From Atopobium sp. (GTDB lineage Bacteria > Actinomycetota > Coriobacteriia > Coriobacteriales > Atopobiaceae), in the NCBI GenBank assembly GCA_015259105.1, contig JABZGZ010000036.1, positions 1-11,563 of the forward strand: 11,563 nucleotides of DNA, given 5' to 3'. Made by a program: the position numbers and the translations under genes. Positions 1 to 7,346 of the stretch are shown here, one piece after another (positions within the stretch are counted from its first letter, which is position 1; every line of letters begins with the position of its first letter). The notes under the pieces are model-generated. The model made no database searches, had not been told where the DNA came from, and was given only the letters and a program-made list of their open reading frames with translations.

Positions 1-978
1 GCCCATCTCGTTGCCGGAAAGCAGCACGTAATCGCCGTTGTGTGGGATTGCGGTACCCATACGATCGGCGTCAGGGTCAGTTGCAACCAAAAGGTTTGGC
101 TTTACCTTATCGGCAAGCTTGAGGCCCAGCTCAAGCGCCTCACGGAACTCTGGATTTGGATAGGAGCAGGTTGGGAAGTTTCCGTCTGGCTCTGCCTGCT
201 CTGGGACAACATCAACGTCATTGACGCCAATCTCTTTAAGAATGCGCGTGACGCACTCCATGCCTGTACCATTGAGCGGCGTATACACAACTTTGTAGCC
301 GTCGGCAGCCTTAAATCCTGGAATAGAAACGCGCTTGATAGCCTCAATGAAGTTGTCTAGCACCTCTTCTGGCGTCCAGACAATCAGGCCCTTCTCCAAG
401 CCCTCTTCAAAGTCCATAGGCTTGACGTCAAAAGGATTGACGCGCGCGATATTTGTAGAAATCTCTGCTGCAGCCTCATCGGTAATCTGGCCACCGTTAT
501 CGTTGTATACCTTGTAGCCGTTGTAAGGCGCAGGGTTGTGACTTGCGGTAAGCACAATACCTGCGGAAGTCTTGAGATAGCGGACGGCAAACGAGAGTGT
601 TGGAACAGGCTCGATACGTGGATAGACGTACACGCGGATGCCATTAGCTGCCAAAACACCAGCTGCAACCTTCTGGAAGTCCTCGCCCTTAAGGCGAGAA
701 TCCCTTGCAAGAGCCACGGTAGGATTTTGATAGTGAGCGTTGAGATAATCCGCAAGGCCCTGGGTTGCCTGAGCAACAACATAGACATTCATGCGGTTGG
801 TGCCAACGCCAATGGTGCCACGAAGACCAGCGGTACCAAATGCAAGTGAGCGATAAAATGCATCGTAGAGCTTATCTTCTGCTTCTGGCTTTGCAAGCTC
901 TCCGAGCTCTTTTACCAGGTCTTCTTCGGTGACGTTTGCACGCCAGGACTCAAATGTTTCCATAACTTTTGCATCCAT
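1..978 (-). CDS. pgcA: Phospho-sugar mutase (phosphoglucomutase/phosphomannomutase family), N-terminal part, runs off left edge
   Basis: This is a cytoplasmic alpha-D-phosphohexomutase, expected to interconvert glucose 1-phosphate and glucose 6-phosphate (or the mannose phosphates) for cell-envelope sugar and glycogen metabolism. The frame is open from ATG at 978 to the window edge, giving 326 residues of a family normally about 550-600 long, so the sugar-binding and phosphate-binding C-terminal domains lie outside. Visible motifs are the N-terminal FGTAGLRG (47-54) and GTNRMN (59-64), the phosphoserine loop TASHNP (144-149, active Ser146), and the metal-binding DPDADR (301-306). The long N-terminus before FGTAGLRG fits the PGM2/PgcA-like branch rather than GlmM. 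A GGGAG ribosome-binding site lies about six bases before the ATG. The neighbouring rlmKL gene is divergent. Substrate preference between glucose and mannose cannot be decided here, so the symbol is tentative. Confidence 0.93.
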   Translation of the reverse strand, partial: MDAKVMETFESWRANVTEEDLVKELGELAKPEAEDKLYDAFYRSLAFGTAGLRGTIGVGTNRMNVYVVAQATQGLADYLNAHYQNPTVALARDSRLKGEDFQKVAAGVLAANGIRVYVYPRIEPVPTLSFAVRYLKTSAGIVLTASHNPAPYNGYKVYNDNGGQITDEAAAEISTNIARVNPFDVKPMDFEEGLEKGLIVWTPEEVLDNFIEAIKRVSIPGFKAADGYKVVYTPLNGTGMECVTRILKEIGVNDVDVVPEQAEPDGNFPTCSYPNPEFREALELGLKLADKVKPNLLVATDPDADRMGTAIPHNGDYVLLSGNEMG

Positions 979-1097
979 AATGACTCCCAAACCTCAAACA
1001 GCTCTCTCTATTTCTTTATAAAAGATACTACGCGTATTTTAAGCGAAAAATAACAGATGATTTGGGACATTATGTATGAACTTCCGCTCTTCGGTGA

Positions 1098-1190
1098 GTG
1101 GAGGGTGGTGCGGGCTGCAGACGCGCTGCTCACAGCCACGCAAGGCCGAGAGGCGCCTCCGGGAAACACGCGTGGCCGAGCACCCACGGG
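1098..1190. ncRNA. Candidate structured RNA or leader element, GC-rich, strand undecided
   Basis: Of bases 1101-1190, 66 of 90 are G or C, against AT-rich DNA on both sides. The block can fold into a compact branched structure. An outer stem pairs GGTGC (1107-1111) with GCACC (1180-1184). One hairpin pairs GGCTG (1113-1117) with CAGCC (1133-1137), with an inner GCAG/CTGC. A second, seven-base stem pairs GCCACGC (1135-1141) with GCGTGGC (1170-1176) and encloses the palindrome GAGGCGCCTC. The two inner helices share bases 1135-1137, so they may be alternatives, as in a switch. It lacks the conserved GGAAGG/AGCAGC core of SRP RNA and RNase P or tmRNA signatures. It could be a small RNA, an rlmKL leader or a leader on the other strand. 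Covariation evidence is missing, hence low confidence. Confidence 0.3.
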
Positions 1191-1221
1191 TTCTTGATGT
1201 ATTTTCTTCTCCCCAACCATT

Positions 1222-1249
1222 TTGCGAGAAAAACATGGGAAAATGTAAA
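1222..1249 (+). promoter_or_regulatory. Possible rlmKL promoter
   Basis: TTGCGA at 1222-1227 and TGTAAA at 1244-1249 are spaced by 16 bases, and the position suits a short leader before the rlmKL start at 1289. Both hexamers deviate from the sigma-70 consensus, and no other evidence supports them. If correct, the GC-rich block at 1098-1190 would lie upstream of the transcript rather than in its leader. Confidence 0.25.
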
Positions 1250-1288
1250 TCAGTACATATTCAATTCCTACGGGCGAAAGGTGTCCCG

Positions 1289-3571
1289 ATGTCTCAAGAA
1301 CTTGAGTTCTTTGCAACGTGTCCAAAAGGCTTTGAGAAGCTTCTTGCACAGGAGCTTGACGGTCTGCGCATCAAAAAGGTGCGTCCTCTTGGCGGACAGG
1401 TTGCGTTTTACGGCTCACTTGCCGATGCTTACCGAGTCTGTTTATGGTCTCGCCTCACGTCTCGCGTCATTTTGGTGCTTGATCGCGTTGGCGCTGCAAC
1501 TTCAGACGCTCTCTACGAAGACCTCTCCCACATTGCTTGGGAAGACCATATTGGTCCGCATGCCACCATTGCAGTCAGCGCTCACGGCACAAATGACCAG
1601 CTCAGAAACACCAACTTCATTGCTGTCAGAACAAAAGACGCTATTGTAGACCGACTTGCAGCAAAGCGCGGAAGCCGTCCCATGGTCAACACGCTTGCGC
1701 CTGACGTGACTATTGTCGTGCGCGTCTCACGCAACCGTGCCACGGTTGGCATAGACCTTGCTGGTGAGGCGCTCTTTAAGCGCAGTCTGACTGGCGGTCG
1801 AGGACCGGCACGTGAGTTTGCGCCGCTCAGGCTGGACTACGCTGCTGCCCTTCTGTACCTGCAGGCGCAAACTGCTGCGAGTGCATCGGGTTTCTCGTCA
1901 GACGCGCCGCTGCCGGCGCTGCTGTTCCCGGGAGCAGGCGCGCTTGCACAGGAGGCAGCGGGCATGGTGCTGGACGTGGCGCCGGGTATTCTGCGCGCTC
2001 GCTGGGGCATGACGGGTTGGGCTGGCCACGACGACGATGCCTGGCAGGATTTGCTGGCCGAGGCCGATGAACGTGCCGAGAAGGGCCAAGAGCGCCAGGT
2101 CACACTCTATGCAGCGGACCCTCGCCCAAAGGCCAAAGAGGCTGTGCTTTATACGCTTCGTGCAGGCGGTCTCAAGGCTGACGTGCAGTTCTTGGCAGCT
2201 TCTGAGCTGCTAAAACATGCAGAGCACTTCACGGGCATTGTTGCCGATCTCTCGTGGACCAAAGAAGAGCCTACACTTCAGGGCTCTGCTTACTCCACGC
2301 TTGGACTTTTTGCGGGACAGGCAAGCACGCTTCTTACCAGCGATACAAATACCGATACGGTACTCAGAGCAACTCCATCGCAGACACTTTCTGTCTACGT
2401 GGGCAACTCCATTGCCACCATGCGCTCCTACCCTGCCGCAATCGCTGAAGAAGTCGAAGCCGATGCGTCTGATGCACCAGCAAGCAACTCTGAGCTCATC
2501 TCAGTTCCCGCAGGTCCCACCGTCATGGTTAACAACCAGCCGGTAAGCGTGCTGGTGCCAGCGTCTGATCAGTTTGCCGCACGCCTTGCTAAGGTGGCCA
2601 AGCAGCGCGCTAAATGGGCTCGTAAAAACGACGTCTCGTGCTATCGCGTCTATGACGCTGACCTGCCCGATTACGCCGTCAGCATTGACATCTACAAAGG
2701 CGCCACAAAGCCAACTACCTGGCTGCAAATCTCTGAGTATGCTGCTTCAAAAGAAATTGATCCAGACCTCGCAAAGCGCCGTCTTCTAGACGTCCTAGCT
2801 CTGGCCCCGCGTATTCTAGGTGTACCTAGCTCAAACGTAAATCTACGAACAAGAACGCGTGCAAAAGGTGGCTCTCAGTACTCTGACGAGGGCAGCGCAG
2901 CTGACAACTCAAGAAAAGAAATGCTGCTCATCGATGAGGGTGGCCTACTCTTTGAGGTCAACTTTGCCTCAAGGCTCGACTGCGGAATCTTCCTGGATCA
3001 CCGCGATACACGTGCAGAAATTCGTGAGCTCATGAAGAGTGCCGGCGCTGCTAAGAGCTTCCTCAACCTCTTTGCCTATACAGGTACCGCTACCTGCTAC
3101 GCAGCAGATGGTGGCGCGCTTCACTCCACAACCGTTGACCTCTCCAAACCTTCGCTTGAGTGGGCCAAGCGCAACATGAAGCGCAACGGTTTTGACGGAG
3201 AGGAGCACGAGTTTGTCCAGGCAGACGTCCTGTCTTGGATTACCGAGATGCGTCACACCAAAAACCGCTGGAACGTCATCTTCTGCGACGTCCCTACCTT
3301 CTCCAACTCATCGCGCATGAAGCAGACCTCGTTTGATGTCCAGAGAGATCACGCTGAGCTCATCATTGGCATTTCTCGCCTTCTGACTCGCGGCGGCGTT
3401 GCTATTTTCTCATGTAACCTGCGTACCTTTAAGCCAGATGTCGAGAAAATCCAGCGAGCTGGCGTCGACATTGAAGACATAACAAGTGAAACTATTCCAG
3501 AGGACTTCTCGAGAAATCAGAAGATCCACCATGCATATAAAATCTCGAGAAAACCGCGGGAAAATGAGTAA
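1289..3571 (+). CDS. rlmKL: RlmKL-type bifunctional 23S rRNA methyltransferase with degenerate RlmL domain
   Basis: In E. coli, RlmKL (YcbY) makes m2G2445 with its N-terminal half and m7G2069 with its C-terminal half of 23S rRNA. This 760-residue protein has the same order: a THUMP region (about 1-165), an RlmL-like domain (about 175-380), a linker, and an RlmK domain (about 430-760). The RlmK half keeps GIFLDHR (566-572), the SAM-binding FLNLFAYTGTAT (591-602), VDLS (616-619), PTFSNS (669-674) and FDVQRDH (682-688). The RlmL half keeps the family's APG...WGMTGW..HDDDAW stretch (231-252), but motif I reads LLFPGAGAL (211-219) instead of a DPMCGSGT-type loop, and no NPPYG catalytic motif is present (ADLSWTK, 319-325). 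The ATG at 1289 is preferred over the upstream ATG at 1076 because homology begins there and GAAAGG precedes it. Its length somewhat exceeds the usual ~700. The RlmK activity is likely; the RlmL activity is doubtful. Confidence 0.9.
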   Translation: MSQELEFFATCPKGFEKLLAQELDGLRIKKVRPLGGQVAFYGSLADAYRVCLWSRLTSRVILVLDRVGAATSDALYEDLSHIAWEDHIGPHATIAVSAHGTNDQLRNTNFIAVRTKDAIVDRLAAKRGSRPMVNTLAPDVTIVVRVSRNRATVGIDLAGEALFKRSLTGGRGPAREFAPLRLDYAAALLYLQAQTAASASGFSSDAPLPALLFPGAGALAQEAAGMVLDVAPGILRARWGMTGWAGHDDDAWQDLLAEADERAEKGQERQVTLYAADPRPKAKEAVLYTLRAGGLKADVQFLAASELLKHAEHFTGIVADLSWTKEEPTLQGSAYSTLGLFAGQASTLLTSDTNTDTVLRATPSQTLSVYVGNSIATMRSYPAAIAEEVEADASDAPASNSELISVPAGPTVMVNNQPVSVLVPASDQFAARLAKVAKQRAKWARKNDVSCYRVYDADLPDYAVSIDIYKGATKPTTWLQISEYAASKEIDPDLAKRRLLDVLALAPRILGVPSSNVNLRTRTRAKGGSQYSDEGSAADNSRKEMLLIDEGGLLFEVNFASRLDCGIFLDHRDTRAEIRELMKSAGAAKSFLNLFAYTGTATCYAADGGALHSTTVDLSKPSLEWAKRNMKRNGFDGEEHEFVQADVLSWITEMRHTKNRWNVIFCDVPTFSNSSRMKQTSFDVQRDHAELIIGISRLLTRGGVAIFSCNLRTFKPDVEKIQRAGVDIEDITSETIPEDFSRNQKIHHAYKISRKPRENE

Positions 3572-3687
3572 ATTTTTCCGCTTGCAGGCAAAATAAGTAC
3601 GTTTGTACATTCGTCTAGTTATAACTAGGTATATGGACTAACATATGATGACGAACTGAACCGATCATCTATTGAGAGGATTAATGG
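3572..3687 (+). promoter_or_regulatory. kup leader region with a perfect 14-bp palindrome
   Basis: The 116-base gap before kup contains the perfect palindrome CTAGTTATAACTAG at 3615-3628, preceded by the short repeat GTAC-GTTT-GTAC (3597-3608). It overlaps plausible but weak promoter hexamers (TTGTAC at 3603, TAGGTA at 3626, 17-base spacing), so it could be an operator. A AGAGGA ribosome-binding site lies about nine bases before the kup ATG. The region is too short and lacks the conserved core of a c-di-AMP (ydaO) riboswitch. No clear intrinsic terminator for rlmKL is visible, so read-through into kup is possible. Confidence 0.35.
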
Positions 3688-5970
3688 ATGAATACAAGTA
3701 AAGCTGCATTTCATGCGCTTTTCTCTAAGGACAAAGCCAAGAAATCAACCGGCATTCCTCTAAGTGCTGGCATGGTACTTGTTACCCTTGGCATCGTCTA
3801 CGGTGACATTGGCACTTCTCCAATGTACACCATGAAGGCAATTATCGCTGGTAATGGTGGACTTCTTACCATGAGCACCGATGTTGTTTTGGGTGCTCTG
3901 TCCCTCATTATCTGGACGCTGACACTCATTACAACCGTTAAATACGTCATGGTTGCAATGAAGGCAGACAACCACAATGAGGGCGGAATCTTTGCGCTCT
4001 ACAGTTTGGTTAAAAAGTGCGCCAAATGGCTGATTATTCCTGCCATGATTGGTGGCGCAGCTCTTCTTGCTGACGGTATTTTGACCCCAGCTGTTACAGT
4101 AACCACCGCTATTGAGGGTTTGCGTACTATTCCTGCAGCTCATGCTATTATTGGTGATAATCAGCACATTGTTGTCATGATTACCATTGCCATTCTCTGC
4201 ACACTCTTTGCTCTGCAGAAGGCAGGTACTTCTACCATTGGTAAGGCCTTTGGCCCTGTTATGACGCTTTGGTTCTTGTTCTTGGGTGCCATGGGTGTTA
4301 TGAACATGCTTGCTGACATTAGCGTTGTTCGAGCTCTTAACCCAGTCCGCGGCATTCTGTTCCTCTTTGATGGCAAGCTCAATGCAGCTGGCCTCATGGT
4401 TTTAGGTAGTGTCTTCCTTTGTACCACTGGTGCAGAGGCGCTTTATTCTGACATGGGTCACGTTGGCAAGAGCAACATTTACGTAAGCTGGCCTTTTGTT
4501 AAGGTCTGCTTGATTCTGAACTACCTTGGACAAGGCGCGTGGATCATCACTAACCACACCAACGAGAGCTTCAACGCAATCAAAGACCTCAATCCTTTCT
4601 TTGAAATGCTTCCTGGTCAGCTTAGACCATTTGCCGTTATTCTCTCTGCGCTTGCTGCAATTATTGCCTCTCAGGCACTGATTACTGGCTCTTACTCCAT
4701 TGTCTCTGAGGCAATTAAACTTGATCTTATGCCTCACATTAAGATTAACTACCCTTCCACAACAAAGGGCCAGATTTACATTCCACTTGTAAACAACATC
4801 ATGTGGGTTGGCTGCATTGGCGTTGTACTTCTCTTCCAGAGCTCTGAGCACATGGAAGCAGCGTACGGTCTTGCAATTACCGTTACCATGCTCATGACCT
4901 CAATCTTGCTCTACACCTACCTGGCTGTTATCAGAAAGCGCCTATGGGCGGCCATTCCATTCATTCTTTTCTTTGGTGCTATCGAGGCTATGTTCTTCTT
5001 CTCAAGCCTTACCAAGTTCTTCCACGGCGGCTACTTTACCGTTCTTATGGCTACCGCAATCTTTGTCGTCATGTTTGTCTGGCGTCGCGGTACCGCTGTT
5101 GAGAGGACGCAGAGCGTTTATCTCCCCGTAGATAAATACATTGACCAGCTCCGTAGCTTGAGCCACGATACAGACTATTCAACTCTCGCTGACAACCTGG
5201 TCTTCTTGACCAATGACTCTTCATTCGACAAGCTAGACCGAGATATTCTCTATTCCATCTTGGATAAGCGTCCAAAGCGTGCTAAGGCCTACTACTTTAT
5301 TAACATCTCGCTGACAGACGATCCAAATACCCGTGAGTTTATCGTCAATGACTTTGGTACAGACTTCCTGTTCAAGATCACCCTGCGTCTTGGCTTTAGG
5401 GTAAACCAGCGTATTAACACCTATCTGTATCAGATTGTTGGTGACCTGATTAAGAACAATCAGCTTGCTCCACAGAATCACAAGTATTCCATCTACAAGG
5501 AGCACTCCGAGATTGGTGACTTTAGATTCTGTCTGCTGCGTAAGGTACTAGCTCCAGAGACTGACATCAACGGTTTTGACGCTCGTTGCCTTGAGCTCAA
5601 GTACTTTATTCGTCGCATCTGCGGATCTCCTGCTCGTTGGTATGGTCTTGAGAACTCCAACATTGTCTTTGAGTACGTTCCTCTGTTCTCCAAGGTTAAG
5701 CGCGGGCAGAAGCTTACTCGTATCACGCTTGATGACGCAGCTCAGACGGGTTCTATGCCACTTGTTGAGGCTCCTATGAAAGAGCGTATTGCAGAGATTG
5801 AGGAAGACGAAGATATCTTTGCAGAAGCGCTGCACAAGGAGCGCGTTGAAAACGCAGCTACCGTTGCAGACTATGTTGGTGGCGATACCGCTAGCTTCCG
5901 TCCTCTTAAACTTGACGAAGAAGAGGCTGATGAAGATGTCTTTGAGGAGCAGCAGGACAGTAATCACTAA
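3688..5970 (+). CDS. kup: Kup-family potassium uptake transporter
   Basis: This is a KUP/HAK/KT integral membrane transporter that takes up potassium, probably with protons. The membrane part (about residues 25-465) has roughly twelve hydrophobic segments and the family signatures GDIGTSPMYT (39-48), EGGIFALYSL (98-107), ADGILTPA (128-135), GAEALYSDMGH (248-258) and GQIYIP (361-366). A cytosolic C-terminal domain follows from about 470. At 760 residues it exceeds E. coli Kup (622), and the excess is mainly a strongly acidic tail from about 670 in which DEDIF (707-711) and DEDVF (748-752) repeat. ATG at 3688 is chosen because AGAGGA sits upstream and the family N-terminus follows directly; an ATG four bases earlier is out of frame. 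It stands alone downstream of rlmKL and ends in a strong terminator. Function is secure; regulation by its tail is inferred only. Confidence 0.95.
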   Translation: MNTSKAAFHALFSKDKAKKSTGIPLSAGMVLVTLGIVYGDIGTSPMYTMKAIIAGNGGLLTMSTDVVLGALSLIIWTLTLITTVKYVMVAMKADNHNEGGIFALYSLVKKCAKWLIIPAMIGGAALLADGILTPAVTVTTAIEGLRTIPAAHAIIGDNQHIVVMITIAILCTLFALQKAGTSTIGKAFGPVMTLWFLFLGAMGVMNMLADISVVRALNPVRGILFLFDGKLNAAGLMVLGSVFLCTTGAEALYSDMGHVGKSNIYVSWPFVKVCLILNYLGQGAWIITNHTNESFNAIKDLNPFFEMLPGQLRPFAVILSALAAIIASQALITGSYSIVSEAIKLDLMPHIKINYPSTTKGQIYIPLVNNIMWVGCIGVVLLFQSSEHMEAAYGLAITVTMLMTSILLYTYLAVIRKRLWAAIPFILFFGAIEAMFFFSSLTKFFHGGYFTVLMATAIFVVMFVWRRGTAVERTQSVYLPVDKYIDQLRSLSHDTDYSTLADNLVFLTNDSSFDKLDRDILYSILDKRPKRAKAYYFINISLTDDPNTREFIVNDFGTDFLFKITLRLGFRVNQRINTYLYQIVGDLIKNNQLAPQNHKYSIYKEHSEIGDFRFCLLRKVLAPETDINGFDARCLELKYFIRRICGSPARWYGLENSNIVFEYVPLFSKVKRGQKLTRITLDDAAQTGSMPLVEAPMKERIAEIEEDEDIFAEALHKERVENAATVADYVGGDTASFRPLKLDEEEADEDVFEEQQDSNH

Positions 5971-6005
5971 GCCTAGCGCGTAGTAGTTTTACTTCTCACA
6001 ACAAA

Positions 6006-6038
6006 AGCCGACAGATTGTATCTGCCGGCTTTTTCTTT
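6006..6038 (+). terminator. Intrinsic terminator of kup, possibly bidirectional
   Basis: The arms AGCCGACAGA (6006-6015) and TCTGCCGGCT (6021-6030) pair over ten positions with one A-C mismatch around a TTGTA loop, followed by a T-rich run to 6038. An A run precedes the stem, so it may also serve the convergent minus-strand HAD gene, whose stop is at 6107. Confidence 0.88.
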
Positions 6039-6106
6039 AAACCATATGTCTCAAGCAAAACTTTAAAGCGAAAACTCTGAAACGTTACGTTTCCAGCGCT
6101 AAGTGC

Positions 6107-7009
6107 TTACTCCCCCAGTGCCCACGTTAAGAATCGCGAGAAACCCGCCTGATCGTTAGTGAGTGTGATATAGGTTGCTGCCTCAAAATCTTCACGACGA
6201 GCGTTAGCAACTGCCGTGCCCATTCCTGCGGTGGAAAGCATAGCAACGTCATTAAGCGAATCGCCAAAAGCTGCAGCATTATCCGTTGAAATGCCAAGAT
6301 GATTGCAGAGCCACTTAAGTGCAGTACCCTTTGAAGTGCCGTCGGCCAGGATTTCCATTCCCATACTCATGGAAGCTGTGCCACTGAGTCCCTTTACCGA
6401 AGCTACAGCATCTGCTACAAGTGCCTGGTACTTCTCGCCTTCTGCAACAGACCAGTAAGAACCAAGACGCTCAATAGTAGTAACGCCTTCAATAAACTCC
6501 TCAACACTTTGATCAAAGGGTGTGCGAGAAAGCTGCATAAATGCTGCGTGATCTGTGGGGATACCAAGCTGTGTAATCAGATTATGCCTTGGGCGCTCCA
6601 GATAGACACCTCCGTCCGCAAAGATGTCAAAAGTCACAGGATAGTCCTTAAGCTTTTGATACAACTCAAGAGCTTGCTCTTTTGTCACTGTGGACTCGTG
6701 CAGTACCGTCTGGGTAGAAAGATCTCTAATGATGGCGCCATCGCAGGACACCACGTACTTAGAAGCAGGATGGTTCACAACTTCTTTTGGCAGCACGTTA
6801 AACGCGCGTCCGGAACAAGGCACGAACGGGATGCCTAGATCAGCCAGACGATCCAACATTGCCATGTTTTTGGAATCAAGAGATTTATCAGTATGCAAAA
6901 ATGTCTCATCCATATCGGAAAAGACAATATCTACTTTCAGATTTGATACATCTTGAGTGAGCCAAGACTGTTTTTGAGCAATGAGTTCTTCAGTTGAAAG
7001 CTCTGACAA
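6107..7009 (-). CDS. Cof-type HAD-family phosphatase, TTG start
   Basis: This is a haloacid dehalogenase superfamily phosphatase of the Cof/YwpJ type, typically acting on sugar phosphates or cofactor phosphates such as pyridoxal 5'-phosphate or flavin intermediates. All four HAD motifs are present: DMDET (32-36, nucleophile Asp32 and acid/base Asp34), CSGR (65-68), Lys227 in GTSKGTALKWL, and GDSLNDVAML (249-258). A cap domain occupies about 85-215, as in class IIB. The length of 300 is slightly above usual because about 25 residues precede the first beta strand. The start is TTG at 7009, which follows an AGAGGT site; that site overlaps the stop region of the upstream ACT gene only 12 bases away, so translation is probably coupled. 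It is likely the last gene of the carD-ACT-HAD operon. The substrate cannot be predicted. Confidence 0.9.
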   Translation of the reverse strand: MSELSTEELIAQKQSWLTQDVSNLKVDIVFSDMDETFLHTDKSLDSKNMAMLDRLADLGIPFVPCSGRAFNVLPKEVVNHPASKYVVSCDGAIIRDLSTQTVLHESTVTKEQALELYQKLKDYPVTFDIFADGGVYLERPRHNLITQLGIPTDHAAFMQLSRTPFDQSVEEFIEGVTTIERLGSYWSVAEGEKYQALVADAVASVKGLSGTASMSMGMEILADGTSKGTALKWLCNHLGISTDNAAAFGDSLNDVAMLSTAGMGTAVANARREDFEAATYITLTNDQAGFSRFLTWALGE

Positions 7010-7021
7010 AACACTACCTCT

Positions 7022-7309
7022 TTATGGACGATACATAAACGTGAAGACCTCTTCACGCTGCATATTTACTTGTACACCAAGCTTTTCTGAAACAGCATCA
7101 AGACGCTCTTTGAGGCTCAAGAAAGACTCAGTATCCTCAAGCTCAACCAGCATTGTCATGGTAAAAATACCAGACAAAATTGTCTGAGCAATATCAAGGA
7201 TATTTGCGTTTGACTCAGCCAATGTAGAAGAAATTGCTGCAACAATTCCTGGAGCATCGCTGCCCAAAACAGTAACAACAGCGCGATTAGCAGATGTTTC
7301 TGAAGTCAT
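7022..7309 (-). CDS. ACT domain-containing protein, UPF0237 family
   Basis: The 95-residue protein is a single ACT domain, a fold that commonly binds amino acids and regulates metabolism or transcription. It matches the UPF0237 pattern from end to end: a VVTVLGSDAPGIVAAIS strand-loop-helix (11-27) with the ligand-loop glycine, NILDIAQTI (36-44), GIFTMTMLVEL (47-57) and a C-terminal REEVF...MYRP (85-95). In many Gram-positive bacteria a UPF0237 gene sits before a UPF0210 gene; here that partner is absent and a HAD phosphatase follows instead. ATG at 7309 is preceded by a weak GGGA site. It starts 37 bases after the carD stop and ends 12 bases before the HAD start, all in one direction, so it is the middle gene of an operon. 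The ligand is unknown. Confidence 0.88.
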   Translation of the reverse strand: MTSETSANRAVVTVLGSDAPGIVAAISSTLAESNANILDIAQTILSGIFTMTMLVELEDTESFLSLKERLDAVSEKLGVQVNMQREEVFTFMYRP

Positions 7310-7346
7310 AGTTTCCCATCTCTTGAACGGATGGGTTAATTATAAG

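Larger units (their letters stand above)
979..1288. other. 310-base divergent intergenic region (pgm-like / rlmKL)
   Basis: No gene is supported here. The open frame that extends rlmKL upstream to 1076 reads through a GC-rich foldable block and does not resemble protein of the family. The left part (979-1080) is AT-rich and should hold the promoter of the leftward mutase gene; TATAAA-like and TAGTAT-like hexamers occur in it, but none has a convincing -35 partner. The middle (about 1098-1190) is the structured GC-rich block annotated separately. The right part (1191-1288) is AT-rich again and holds a possible rightward promoter (TTGCGA at 1222, TGTAAA at 1244). Confidence 0.6.

Noticed and set aside
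1098..1190. SRP (4.5S), RNase P or tmRNA gene
   Set aside because: The conserved cores of these RNAs (for SRP the GGAAGG...AGCAGC loop) are absent on both strands.
1076..1288. Extension of the RlmKL frame upstream to ATG at 1076, adding 71 residues
   Set aside because: It crosses the GC-rich foldable block and does not resemble the family N-terminus; ATG at 1289 has a ribosome-binding site and starts at the THUMP region.
3556..3581. Hairpin GCGGGAAAA / TTTTTCCGC spanning the rlmKL stop codon
   Set aside because: Its T-run is inside the stem and no T-tract follows, so it is not a convincing terminator; nine pairs with one wobble may be chance.
3572..3687. c-di-AMP riboswitch before kup, as found before many potassium transporter genes
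   Set aside because: The region is only 116 bases and shows no conserved ydaO-type core.
4161..4851. Long minus-strand reading frames inside kup, rlmKL and the esterase gene
   Set aside because: They are antisense shadows without ribosome-binding sites or recognisable domains, lying over well-supported genes.
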